Below are positions 10,440 through 20,041 of a stretch of DNA of 64,000 bases, piece after piece; position 1 is the first letter of the stretch, and each line of letters opens with the position of its first letter. The translations under genes were made by a program, and so were the position numbers. The stretch spans positions 62,944,882 to 63,008,881 of the forward strand of contig OX352761.1 of assembly GCA_947095585.1 (NCBI GenBank), written 5' to 3'. The notes under the pieces are model-generated. The model saw only the letters and a list, made by a program, of their open reading frames with translations, had not been told where the DNA came from and made no database searches. The stretch comes from Nephrocerus scutellatus (taxonomy: Eukaryota > Arthropoda > Insecta > Diptera > Pipunculidae).

Positions 10440-10770
10440 AGCAGATGTGGGTAGAGTGCAGCGAGTGTGTGGTCAGGGATCGAATAGTTGTGCCGGTCAC
10501 AACACAACGACTTGTAAGCAAAATCGGTCTTAAAGGTACCGAAAAACCATTGTTATGCATGGATAAACAAAGGAGCGATTCGACTTGTAAAAAATCCTGA
10601 GTTTCACAAACGAACCAAGCATATCGATGTACTAAATACGAGAATGTTTCGAGGGAGGCGTTTTCAATTTGAAATATGTACCAAGCGATGAGCAGTTGGC
10701 GGATATCCTTACTAAAGTAATTCCAAGGATTACATTTCAACGCTTACGAAAATTGTTGGCATTGTTTCTA
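10440..10770 (+). pseudogene. Ty1/copia pol, C-terminal RNase H remnant
   Basis: In shifting + frames I read segments diagnostic of the copia polyprotein end: GAIRLVKNPEFHKRTKHIDV (about 10571-10630) and, after a frameshift, YVPSDEQLADILTKVIPR (about 10676-10729). These are the C-terminal part of the copia RNase H domain, with the H-I-D and ADI-TK motifs. Several frameshifts and stops make it non-functional. A polypurine tract and an LTR follow at the expected distance. Everything upstream (gag, integrase, RT) is missing. Confidence 0.75.
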
Positions 10771-10824
10771 GTTAATTTTCACTTATTGTATATCTTGAAT
10801 TTTTGTATTATTCGATGTTAGATT

Positions 10825-10835
10825 AAAAGTGGGAG
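10825..10835 (+). promoter_or_regulatory. Copia polypurine tract
   Basis: AAAAGTGGGAG lies immediately before the LTR start. A purine run ending GGGAG next to TG(A)TTGAAT is the usual plus-strand primer arrangement in copia elements. Confidence 0.7.
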
Positions 10836-10997
10836 TATTGAATATATGTATTTAGTCTAATACATTGTATCACATAAACACATATTGAAATAAATGCTGT
10901 ACGCATCAGTTCAGCTCACTACTTAAAGCCGAACAGTGCGGTACTCCTATTTCTTTGCTCTGCTATATTTCTTGTTTCTTAGTGAAATACTTCAACA
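10836..10997 (+). repeat. Copia 3' LTR (162 bp)
   Basis: It starts TATTGAATAT and ends TTCAACA, a TGTTGAA/TTCAACA inverted pair with the second base of the start changed from G to A. It contains AATAAA at 10889-10894, a likely polyadenylation signal. It follows the polypurine tract and the RNase H remnant in the correct order. The 5' partner is absent. Confidence 0.75.
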
Positions 10998-11098
10998 AGC
11001 GTGGTTTAACGAGTAGGCGTGGAATTTTCCTAGATCTTTGTGGTATCACAACGGACCTTCATGGTCTTAGTGCGTTGGTTTTGACTGACAGCCACTTC

Positions 11099-11118
11099 AA
11101 CCTAACCTAACCTAACCC
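11099..11118. repeat. Short telomere-like CCTAA run
   Basis: AACCTAACCTAACCTAACCC is about three and a half copies of CCTAA, the complement of the TTAGG telomere repeat of many insects. It is far too short to be a telomere. It may be chance, or a scar of end-directed repair at the junction between copia-side sequence and BEL-1. Confidence 0.5.
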
Positions 11119-11962
11119 ATCTTGGTATTGTTATTTGTTCTAGTTCTGGTAAAGAATATTTGTAACTGTTCCATCTTGTTGCAATATTTTTTGGTAATGG
11201 TTATGATAATCCTGTTAACCAGAGTTGTTGAAGTAGTATTTTTGCTATTATAATGGTTGGGGATAACCAACCCAGTGGGTCAAATAATTGTGACACTTCA
11301 GATATCAATTTTCTTTTGTGCTGGTTTCTGACTTTGTTCTTTCTATGTTTATCTTAAATCCGAAGGTGTCTGAGTCAGGGCTCCATGATAGGCCAAGAGT
11401 TTTTATTGTGTCATCTAATTTTATATCATTGTTCCAAAAGCTTCGCAGTTTCGTGGTATTTGTTCTAATATTTGTGGATCGTTACTTGCCCACTTTCTGA
11501 GCTAGAATCCTCCTTTTTTGAGTAATGTTATTAATTGTTGTTTTTCCAGCTGTGCTTGTTTAACAGAATCACTGCCGGTGAGTCCATCGTCTACTTTCAT
11601 CGTTTGCTAATTGTTGTAATGTGCGTACGGCTAAGTATGGTACGCTGTTCCAAATGGTACTGCGTTAGTTGGTATTCTAATATTGGTTCGTGGACATTTT
11701 CCCTCCAAAGAATTTTTTGATATTTTTGGTCATCCTCATGTACTCGTATTTGGTACATTTTTTCGATGTCTGCCGTGTAGGCAATCTTATACTTCCTCCA
11801 TCTTAACAATTTTGACACTAATTCTTCTGTAGAGTTGGCCCAACCAATAGTTGATCATTGAGACTCTTGTTGTTACTGGTTTTTGCTGAAGCATCTCGTA
11901 ACTTTGTTGTAGTACTGCCTTTTTTAATGACTGCATGGTGTGGGATGAAGTATTTTTCAGTG
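11119..11962 (-). pseudogene. BEL-1 reverse transcriptase fragment
   Basis: The minus frame at 11818-11597 carries LLRWRKYKIAYTADIEKMY and QKYQKILWRE, the start of the BEL/Pao RT palm with its first catalytic Asp. Further along, in other frames, typical BEL post-RT segments are seen (DPLGW, about 11265-11285). Frameshifts break it. It is truncated at about 11119 and interrupted on its upstream side by Gypsy-2, after which BEL-1 resumes at 16339. Confidence 0.75.
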
Positions 11963-12157
11963 TGTTGTGTATTTCAATTATATTTATTTAACATCTATTT
12001 AACTTAATATAATATCATATACTACTAATAATATTATGAATGCAAATGTGAATGCGATGTGTAGTGCGCGAGAGTTATATGTCAACTGACGCTAATGCGC
12101 TGCTACTGAGAATATTAAATGGTACACATACAACTGTATGTGTGTAATAATACAACA
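11963..12157 (-). repeat. Gypsy-2 3' LTR (195 bp)
   Basis: It pairs with 16139-16333: equal length, about six mismatches seen by eye, and TGTTGT/ACAACA termini. Very short for an LTR but complete. On minus it carries U3-R-U5 for the 3' end of the element. Confidence 0.93.
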
Positions 12158-12172
12158 CTCCTCCCCGATAAA

Positions 12173-12856
12173 TTAGCGTCGTCGGTGACGAATTTTCTCA
12201 CTAGATGTGAAACGAACCGCTGGCTTTCGTGCTCGAGCAGAGCGTCTAGGAAGTTCGGCCGTTGGTGATTTAAGAATCCCTTTAGGTGATGAGACTGATA
12301 AGGAGGCAGCAACATCTTTCTCCTGGCACAGCGTTGCCAAGCGGCTAGCTTCTTCAAAATCGGCGGAGCCAATTGCTTTGATAATCTGGTTTTGATGTCT
12401 TCTGGTTAATCCTCGATCAGTTTGTACAACGAACATTCGCGTTCCGATTAAAGCAGTCGTCTTCGCTGGTATCCACTTAGGTCCTCTGGAAAAACTTCTT
12501 ATGTATACCTCATCCCCTATATTAAATTTTGATCTTTGCGATGGCATCAAATGTCTTACGGCACGCGGAGCTAGCTGCGACAACAATGTGCGGAGTTGTC
12601 TACCGTGTAAGAGTTCTGCAGGTGATTTCCCCGTAGAATTTGGTAAGCTCCTGTAAGACTCAAAAAAATTTAGTAAAACTTTACATTCATTATTACCTTT
12701 ATGATTAAGTTTTTTCACGGCTGTTTTGAACGTTCTGACCATCCTTTCTGCTTCTCCGTTTGACGCTGGATGAAAAGGAGCAGATTTAAGATGTTGAATA
12801 CCCTTTTCCAAACAGAAGCGTTGAAATTTCTCTGCACGATGCACGAATCGTAGCAT
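12173..12856 (-). pseudogene. Gypsy-2 integrase, C-terminal part
   Basis: It contains the integrase segment with the catalytic Glu (HPASNGEAERMVRT, about residues 28-41 of this frame), then a C-terminal domain with FNIGDEVYIRSF and a basic tail ending RRSARARKPAVRFTSSE. It is out of frame with the upstream pol. The switch near 12840 coincides with missing sequence that should hold the second catalytic Asp. The Met at its start is therefore accidental. Confidence 0.85.
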
Positions 12857-14633
12857 CGGCTGATGTGTTTAACATCTCGACAACATATGGAAAATTCGAG
12901 TATGCGTCCACACAGATTAAATACATGTTTTTTAGAAAAGGACCAGCGAAATCAACATGTACCCTTTCCCATGGTTTCGGTGGAGTTGTCCAATTCGTGA
13001 ATTCCTGGCGAGGACTCGAACTATTTTGCAGACACGTTGTGCAACTATTTATCAGGGCACTAATCTCTTTGTCTATCCCCGCCCACCAGCAGTCACGGCG
13101 AGCAAGCTGCTTGGTTCTCACGATGCCCCAATGGCCTATATGTAGCATTGCAAGTACTTTATTACGTAGTTTGGTTGGCACAATAACTCTTGACACATTC
13201 GATTGTTCCATTAGCACTCCATTATGCTGAGCTATAGCAAGACGTCTGAAGAAAAACGGTTTCAACTCCTCACTAAGAGCTTTGGCAGATTCAGGCCACC
13301 CGGTTTTTAACATCTGAAACACCTTTTTGAGCACTGGATCTTTAGCAGTTTCCTTTGCTAACGCTGAAGCCTTGACTGGAAAACAGCTTTCTTCTTGTTT
13401 ATCGAATTCAACATCAGGACCTGATGGTAATCGTGATAATCCGTCAGCATTTCCATGAAGATTTGTTGGTTTATACTTTATCGTATATGTATATCCCATG
13501 AGGATTATTGCCCAACGCTGCAATCTGTGAACTGTCATGGTTGGGAGCTGTTTACTCGGACTAAATATTGATAAAAGCGGCTTGTGATCTGTTACAAGCT
13601 CAATCGTTCGACCATAAACGTATTGATGGAAATTTTGTACACCGAAAATGATGGCTAGGGCTTCCTTTTCAATCTGACTATATTTCAGCTGTTGTGCGTT
13701 TAATGTTTTAGATGCATGAGCAATTGGTCGTTCAGATCCATCTTGATAGCGATGTAGGAGAACAGCCCCGATTCCATGAGATGACGCATCTGTAGCTAGG
13801 ATTAATGGCAAATTATCCGTGAAATGCCCAAGGCGAGTAGCTTCCACAACTGCAGCTTTCAGTTTTTTAAAAGCTTCTTGGTGATGGCTAGACCAATGAA
13901 AAACGATATTCTGCTTCCTAAGTTCATTCAGTGGCGCTGCAATTTGAGACAAGTTATCAATAAATTTTCCATAATAATTTACCTTTCCAAGGAAAGCCTG
14001 TAACTGTTTAAGATCTTTTAGCGCATTCATCTTATTTATTGCTTCAGTTTTTGTGTCTGACGGTTTAATCCCCCTCGAATCTAACATATGACCTAAATAT
14101 TCAATTTTCTGCTGGGCAAATGAACATTTATTTATATTACACCGAAGGCCATATGACGGCAAACGGTTTAACAGCTCTTTAACCGTCACAAAATGTTCAC
14201 TGTTATTTCGACCTGTAACAATGAAATCATCCAAATAGGCAGCACAATGATCCATGCCACTAATGACTTGCTCCATTAGTCGTTGAAAAATTCCTGGAGC
14301 ACTTGCCACTCCGAACGGGAGTCGCTCGTACCGGTACAAACCAAATGGCGTGTTTACTACCAAGTACTTTTTTGAATCTTCATCCAAAGGTATTTGAAAA
14401 TATGCATCACTTAGATCTATCTTTGTGAAAAACTCACCACCTTGTAGCTTGTGGAAAATCTCCTCTGCCTTTGAAAGCGGGTACCTATCGACTTCCAACT
14501 GTGGATTAACTTTAAAATCGCCACATATGCGCGTAGCGCCTGAATTCTTTTTTACAGGTACAATTGGAGCTGCCCAATTACTTGTAGCTACGGAACTTAG
14601 TATACAAGCATTTACTAGAAGTTCTATTTCCAA
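12786..14633 (-). pseudogene. pol: Gypsy-2 pol: RT, RNase H and integrase N-terminus
   Basis: A long minus frame without a true ATG (it is open further upstream to about 14770). RT has DLSDAYFQIPL and the catalytic YLDD (residues 133-136 from 14633). RNase H begins at LATDASSHGIGAV (Asp near 282). The integrase zinc motif is complete (HIGHWG and CTTC), followed by the first catalytic Asp in VHVDFAGPF. After ADATIRA the frame breaks near 12840 at a deletion and runs into a stop. It resembles K02A2.6-type pol. Confidence 0.88.
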
Positions 14634-14783
14634 CTTTACAGCATCTCTCTGAGCGAAGGGAATCGGTCGTGGTTTAAAAAATTTTGGTGTAGCATCTGGC
14701 TTTACATTAAGCTTAGCGTGAAACGAAGTACAGCAACCAAGATTCTTATTGAAAACGCTAGAAAACTTATTGCTTACTTCGTC

Positions 14784-15122
14784 TTATTGGTTTTTTAATG
14801 CAATTTTATCTGAAACTTCAGTATATAATATACGATCAGCATAACTCACTTTGAATCCCAGAACATCAAACCAGTCCATGCCGAGAATATTTCCTCCTTC
14901 ATATGTGTCAATCACAAGCAGATGTAGATTATGCTCATAACCTTGAAACTGAACCAATACATCGACGATTCCTTTTATAGGCACTGTATAGTTTGCATAT
15001 GTCCGAAGAACAGTAGCGGATTCCGAACAATTTAGCTCACCCAATTTTTTATAGGCTCTCAACCCAATCATTGAACACGTCGCTCCTGTATCCAGCTGAA
15101 AATCTAGCATCAACTGTACCAT
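14784..15122 (-). pseudogene. Gypsy-2 aspartic protease
   Basis: It contains FQLDTGATCSMI, the D-T-G active-site loop, and further on GNILGMDWFDVLGF, the C-terminal hydrophobic motif of gypsy proteases. It would mature Gag-Pol. The frame ends at a stop at 14784, just before the RT frame, so the fusion with RT is broken. Upstream it is close to, but not continuous with, the zinc-knuckle frame. Confidence 0.8.
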
Positions 15123-15166
15123 AAAATTTCTTTGATGTCGTGTAACATCTGATAAACTCTTTTTGC

Positions 15167-15385
15167 TTAAAGCTTGTACTTCTTCAAGTCGTAGCGTTCA
15201 ATTCGTTCGTACTGCCTGCTTGATTTTTCTCTGCGCAGTCGACAAACAGATGAAATGTGTCCCTTTTCATTGCATATTCGGCAAATAGCATCACGCATTG
15301 GGCATTGAACATAATTATGTCGAACCCCACAACCTGGACAAGATCGCTTGCCTTCTCTGATACCATTGCCTCTTTTATCATCCAT
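15167..15385 (-). pseudogene. Gypsy-2 Gag zinc-knuckle region
   Basis: It contains two Cys/His clusters, CPGCGVRHNYVQC (spacing one residue short of CCHC) and the canonical CRICNEKGHISSVC. Together they form the nucleocapsid RNA-binding part of Gag. A frameshift near 15390 separates it from the capsid part. Confidence 0.8.
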
Positions 15386-15400
15386 TCTCTTTCGCGAATG

Positions 15401-15880
15401 TTATCGACCTCTATAGCCTGAATATTTTTTATCGAAATTTTTACCCATTGCTCGCACGTGATGAACTTGCATTGCATGGTCACCTTTAATAGCCAAAACA
15501 GACTTCTGCGTTGATTCGAAGGTTTCAGCAATTTTTAACACTTCGTCCAAACTTGGATTCGACTTTTGCAAAGTTGCCGCACGCACTGCATCGTGTGGAG
15601 TGTGAAGCACAATTATATCGCGAATTAAGTTATCCACAAACGGTTGTTCACAGCCTTCTTTTTCACATACAAATACACACTCACGCGCCGCTCCACGAAG
15701 ATCCGCTAACCACTCTGCATAGGTTTGGTTTGCTTTAATACGAAATTGAAAAAAGGCGTAACGGGCTGCTAGAACATGCGTTTTATCAGCGAAATGCGCT
15801 GTTAGCTTTAATAAAAGTTCTTCGTATAATATATTTTCTATGTTAGTATCGGAAAAAATATTTTTTATCAATTCATACAA
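15401..15880 (-). pseudogene. Gypsy-2 Gag capsid region
   Basis: This frame holds the capsid-like helical region typical of K02A2.6-type Gag, with AHFADKTHVLAARYAFFQFR and QTYAEWLADLRGAAREC and then NPSLDEVLKIAETFE. There is no ATG; the true N-terminus lies upstream in another frame. It is joined to neither the N-terminal nor the zinc-knuckle frame without shifts. Confidence 0.8.
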
Positions 15881-16125
15881 GTCTGGTTTAATGGATCAAC
15901 AAAAGATTTCCACGATTGATTTCGCCTATCAAACTGTGGAAATACCGGAATATTATTATGCACTGGTATAGTCGTGGCACTGTTATCGTTTGCTTTTGTT
16001 GCAGTTCAATTCCGCATCATTTTTTCAACAAATAATTTTTGATAATTTAACACACTAGTCATCCACTCCTGCTGTTTTCCTAGCAATTTTGCAAATAAAT
16101 CCATTATTTTTTCCGATTCCGCCAT
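15881..16125 (-). pseudogene. Gypsy-2 Gag N-terminus
   Basis: An ATG on minus at 16125 sits a few bases after the primer site, a short leader usual for this lineage. About 39 codons follow (starting MAESEKIMDLFAKLLGKQQ) before a stop near 16008. Past the stop the same frame again reads like Gag (PQFDRRNQSWKSFVD). One nonsense codon and a frameshift near 15885 disable it. Confidence 0.7.
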
Positions 16126-16138
16126 CCTCGTCGCCAAT
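16121..16138 (-). promoter_or_regulatory. Gypsy-2 primer binding site
   Basis: Directly after the LTR end on minus comes AT, then TGGCGACGAGGATGG. The TGG start next to the LTR marks the tRNA primer site. It overlaps the gag ATG, an unusually compact layout. It is nearly the same as the Gypsy-3 site at position 88. Confidence 0.75.
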
Positions 16139-16333
16139 TGTTGTGTATTTCAATTAAATTTATTTAACATCTATTTAACTTAATATAATATCATATTCTA
16201 CTAATAGTATTGTAAATGCAAATGTGAATGCGATGTGTAGTGCGCGAGTGTTATATGTCAACTGACGCTAATGCGCTGCTACTGAGAATATTAAATGGTA
16301 CACATACAACTGTATGTGTGTAATAATACAACA
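16139..16333 (-). repeat. Gypsy-2 5' LTR (195 bp)
   Basis: Partner of 11963-12157, with the same ends and length. It would carry the promoter; no convincing TATA box stands out in so short an LTR. The target duplication CAGTG follows at 16334-16338. Confidence 0.93.
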
Positions 16334-16338
16334 CAGTG

Positions 16339-16804
16339 GATGTCATTTCGTTTTCACACAGTCGCATGAGCCCTAGTGTAATGTATTCCTTCATGAATTT
16401 TTTGTAGTCGTATGAAAATGTTGGGAAAGATGTAAACTTTTTCTCTAATTGTAAGAATCTATCTAGGGCTCTGGTTTTTTACGTTCCAAGGATTGGTGGA
16501 TTAGTTTTATATGGTATGCGAACCTCATATCTTCCACTGGGGTCACGATGACAGTTTTCATCGTAATGTGTTTGACATTGCTTTTCTTGTTTTGTTAGTA
16601 ATTTTTCCATTAGTACTTCTTCTATTTCCCAGAATGATTTTAGTTTGTGATCTAGTTCTTCTTTTGTTATCAAACATTGAACTGTTGTTATCTTGTTTTG
16701 GTCGACTGGTCCACATATGATCCATCCTAATTCAGTTTTTTGTGCTACCGGCTCTCCTGCTGCACCTTTGATGACTTCATTCATTACTATGGCAGGATAG
16801 TTAT
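16339..16804 (-). pseudogene. BEL-1 pol linker between protease and RT
   Basis: The minus frame at 16784-16479 reads as the BEL/Pao protease-RT linker: AQKTELGWIICGPV, then ITTVQCLITKEELDHKLKSF and GRYEVRIPY. It continues towards RT up to 16339, where Gypsy-2 interrupts. The sequence ATGGCAGGATAGTTAT at 16789-16804 recurs at 22130-22145 as the target duplication of LINE-A. Confidence 0.8.
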
Positions 16805-17430
16805 AGAGGGGTTATGCAACCCGGGAAAACTGGGACTCCTCAGACTTCCCGGGCGCAGGCAACGATGAAGCGCATTGCACAGCCACTCTCGCTGCAAGAC
16901 CGTTGAACGGGACAATAGTGCCCATCCGACAAGAGGTGACCCTGTCGAGCAGAATTCAACGGATCTAGAGGAGACAACCTCGATAAAAAATCCTCAATCC
17001 AAGGTGAGACACGTGCGCTGAGGGATGAATGGCCATGAGAATTTTGGTCGCTAGCACGGGACTCCGAATACCTGGTACCCTCCGGCTTAAAGTATATATA
17101 AACTAAACTTATGGATAGTATACAAAGAAATTTAAATGTTGAGGGTGGTGCTCCTCCAAACGCGCCAATCTTGGAAGCCAAGGACCACCTAGGTTTACTC
17201 TGAGAATAAAAACAACAACTACGACAGCACAGACTCGTCAACCATTACTGTGGACTACGTCCCTGCACAAGGCTCCAACGTGCCAAAATGCTTGGACAAT
17301 ATGTCCAAATCAACTACCCCGGACTTAAGAGAAGGACTGTCAACTCTAGACCTTGAGGACAAACAGAGGAAAAGACTGCACCTAAGTGGGGCGGCAAGTA
17401 AACGACTTACGTTCCTAAAACAATCGGGGA
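16805..17430 (+). pseudogene. LINE-A 5' region and ORF1 start
   Basis: GC-richer than its surroundings. Frames contain short ORF1-like segments, notably STLDLEDKQRKRLHLSGAAS followed by KRLTFL (about 17339-17415), like the N-terminal Gag-like region of R1/LOA-type elements. No zinc knuckle is present. Near 17430 the frame passes directly into RNase H sequence that belongs over 3 kb further on in an intact element. Confidence 0.55.
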
Positions 17431-17502
17431 ACAGGGGCAGGGGTATTCGGACCCAGACTCAAATTACGTATACCCCTAGGAATTTGGGGATCCGAATTGC
17501 GA
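17430..17502 (+). pseudogene. LINE-A RNase H, first part
   Basis: The reading GTGAGVFGP followed by LRIPLG matches the array segment at 50977-51030 (GIGAGVFGPRTTLRIPLG). This is the start of the RNase H fold. It is cut at about 17502 by the RTE-A insertion and resumes near 21383. Confidence 0.7.
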
Positions 17503-17842
17503 TTGATCGGGAAACAACTGACTGCTCAAAACTTGGTTTGGGCCAGTAGGGCAACAATTAAGTTCGTGATTAGATTAAGATTAAGATATTTTATTAAACA
17601 TTTAGATATTATGCAATTTTGACTTAAAAACTAAACTTATAACTATTATTATTAAGTGTCAACAAAACGGGCCCGACGTATTTACATTGTCTTTTTTTTT
17701 GGATTACTTATTATTAAACAATATTTTTTACTACTTAATCTACTACATGTTTATTTTTAAAGCAATTTAATTTTAAACGATAAATTTTAAAATAAAATAA
17801 AAATGAAGAATAATATTAAAGGGGGTATAAACAGGGCGATCT

Positions 17843-18655
17843 TCAGCCTCTGTAATGTTGATTGCTGGCCTTCTCGTAGAAGGAAACGTCTTGATTATTA
17901 AAGATGTCGTCAAATCTAGCATCTGTGAATCTTCTGATGTTTATATAGCGGTGGCTTGGCTCGATTTCTTCGATTCTCAGTCCTTGCATCTCCGGACTTG
18001 GATGTGTTTCCAACCCATCAACGAATTTCTTTGCCATTCGGAACAAGTGGTCGGTTATGGGCAGCAGACCTGCCGCGTCGTAAAGCCTTGCACTCGAGAC
18101 AAACTTATAGCTGTTTGGCACCCTCCAGAGTCCTTTACAGATCCTAAGTACCTTCCTTTCAAATAGGGACATCTTCTTCATCGTTGTTGGTGAGACGGTG
18201 AACCATATGTGATAGCCATAGGTTATCACTGGCCTGATGAGCTGCTTGTAGATGAGCAGCCTGGTGTTGTTTGACAGTCCGTTTCGCCTTCGTAGAAGCG
18301 GGTGCACCAAATGAAGGGCGTAATTAGCCTTTTTCAACGTTTTATCGATGTGGGCATTAAACTTGAGCCTCTCGGTGAAGTTTATTCCCAGGTACTTCGT
18401 CTCTGATTGGGTTTTTATAACTGTGTTGTCTGGAAGGGTGATTTTTAAGGCTCTGCAACGGCTTGCGATTTTTCTTATCCTTGTTTCGGTTGCTGGTACT
18501 CGGAAGCAGATGAGTTCCGTTTTATTGGCGTTGATCTTTAGTCCCCACTTCAGGTAGTAGTCCCAAAGATTTCTGAGGTGTTCCTCCACTCTTCGGGCAG
18601 CTATCTCGGGAGAGCGGGAAACTGCATACGTTATGGAGTCATCCGCGAAGAGCAT
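17843..18655 (-). pseudogene. Jockey-1 reverse transcriptase, C-terminal half
   Basis: An open frame of 270 codons beginning at the catalytic box MLFADDS. It runs through the thumb region (LKINANKTELICF, YLGINF) to the C-terminal domain. No RNase H follows, as expected for Jockey-clade elements. It ends at 17843, followed by the 3' UTR. The start Met is part of the catalytic motif and not an initiation codon. Confidence 0.88.
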
Positions 18656-18775
18656 AGTCCTTGTTCCGGCTGTATTTGTGGGTTGATCCGCCGTGAAGAT
18701 GCTATACAGGATTGGTCCAAGTCTGGAACCTTGAGGAACTCCGGCTTTAATCCTTTTCCTTGTCGATGGGCGGTC

Positions 18776-19189
18776 TTACACCTGTACAAAGAAGACCCTG
18801 TTAAAAAGAAAATTTTTAATTATTTTTACAATATAATTGGGGAAACCAAAACTAATAAGCTTGTACAGTAGCCCGTTTATCCAGACACTATCGAAAGCTT
18901 TTTCGATGTCTAGCAAACAGGCCACTGTACTACTTTTGACGTTCAGTCCTTTAGTGACGTCACTGTGAAGCTTCAGCAGAGGGTGCAGCGTAGAGTGCTT
19001 TTCTCGGAAACCGTACTGAAAGGAAGGAATAAGATTTCTTTCCGTACAAAACGTATTGATCTTTTTACGGATCAATGATTCCAATACTTTACTGATACAA
19101 CACAGTAAAGCTATTGGACGGTAACCAGTTACGCTGGAGCGGTCGGTTTTCTTGGGTACTGGTACTACCTTGGCCACCTTCCAGTTGTC
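18776..19189 (-). pseudogene. Jockey-1 reverse transcriptase, N-terminal half
   Basis: It reads WKVAKVVPVPKKTDRSSVTG, then YRPIALLCCISKVLESLI and LLDIEKAFDSVW, the conserved fingers and first palm motif (with catalytic Asp) of Jockey-clade RTs. The 5' end is the truncation point. Near 18776 the frame shifts; the following motif (GVPQGSRLGPILYS) lies in another frame. Confidence 0.85.
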
Positions 19190-19399
19190 CAATCAAGTTC
19201 GTGATGTAGTGCTTGCTCTACCTCCTCGTGGTGGTCCCTGGGCAACTATGTGTATAAATCCTTATACATGTAGGCTAAAGCTGCAAGTGCGAACGGTCTA
19301 GCGTTTCTAGTCTAGGTAACGTGGGCTAGCACCCTGCGGTACCGAAAAATACCCGCTACTGAAACTGACACAACGCCTCGGATAAGTAATGATCGAATA

Positions 19400-20041
19400 A
19401 TGACGACTTTTGGCTATTGTACCCGGACTAAGATTGGTTTCTGGAATGTGAGGACGCTCATTGACTCTGGGAGTGAAGGACCTCAAAATGCCAGATTTCT
19501 TCAACTGGAACGTGAGTTTCTTCGATATAATTTGGACATACTGGGAGTGAGTGAAGTAAGATGGTTCGACGCGGGAGAGTACCAATCTCCAACGTGTAAC
19601 ACTGTGCTACTCTACTCTGGCAAACCCTCTGGCAGTCCCCGTGAATCTGGAGTGGGTCTGCTGCTAACGCCAACAGCACGTAGAGGCCTAATTTCCTGGC
19701 ACCCGCATAGTGATAGGATATTATCGGCCAGATTTCGGACTAGAGTACGGCGCGTAACGATCATACAGTGCTACGCCCCAACGAATCCCTCGACTGAGGA
19801 TGAAAAGGACAACTTCTACAATCAACTAAACGCTGTATTCAACGCAACGCCGAACGGAGATATCGTCATCGTGATGGGGGACTTGAATGCCAAGGTTGGC
19901 AATGACAATGAAGGACTCAAGCATGTGATTGGGAAGCATGGCCTCGGCGAACGAAATGACAATGGTGAAAGATTTGATGATTTCTGCAACACCAACGAGT
20001 GGAAAAAGGGAATGATTGTCAAGCTCCCTAAAAAAAGGTAG
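19400..20041 (+). pseudogene. RTE-A copy 1 endonuclease, fused to the RT start
   Basis: This APE-type endonuclease nicks target DNA for target-primed reverse transcription. Visible motifs are IGFWNVRTL, LDILGVSEVRWF and GDLNAKVG, the last with a catalytic Asp/Asn pair. After FCNTN the frame jumps to EWKKGMIVKLPKK, which in copy 2 lies about 1 kb further on, so the C-terminal endonuclease and linker are deleted. An extra A in the run at 20030-20037 then shifts the frame relative to the RT. Confidence 0.85.

Larger units (their letters stand above)
11963..16333 (-). mobile_element. Gypsy-2, complete Ty3/gypsy element with target duplication
   Basis: A 4,371-bp element with two 195-bp LTRs (TGTTGT...ACAACA) and a 5-bp target duplication, CAGTG, at 11958-11962 and 16334-16338. 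It reads on minus as LTR, primer site, gag, protease, RT, RNase H, integrase, LTR. The LTRs differ at about 6 of 195 positions by eye. Gag and pol are frameshifted and part of the integrase core is deleted, so it is inactive. It inserted into BEL-1 pol. Confidence 0.92.
17571..19189 (-). mobile_element. Jockey-1, 5'-truncated non-LTR element
   Basis: Flanked by a 16-bp duplication (17555-17570 and 19190-19205, CAAT(T/C)AAGTTCGTGAT, one mismatch). It reads on minus: RT N-terminal part, RT C-terminal part, about 270 bp of 3' UTR and a tail made of AATCTTA-like repeats rather than pure A. It is 5'-truncated, as most LINE copies are. It is the innermost layer of the nest. Confidence 0.85.

Noticed and set aside
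11099..11118. True telomere or chromosome end
   Set aside because: Only about 20 bases, with TE sequence on both sides.
12207..12395. 62-codon + frame and others opposite Gypsy-2 pol
   Set aside because: Shadow of the minus-strand integrase end.
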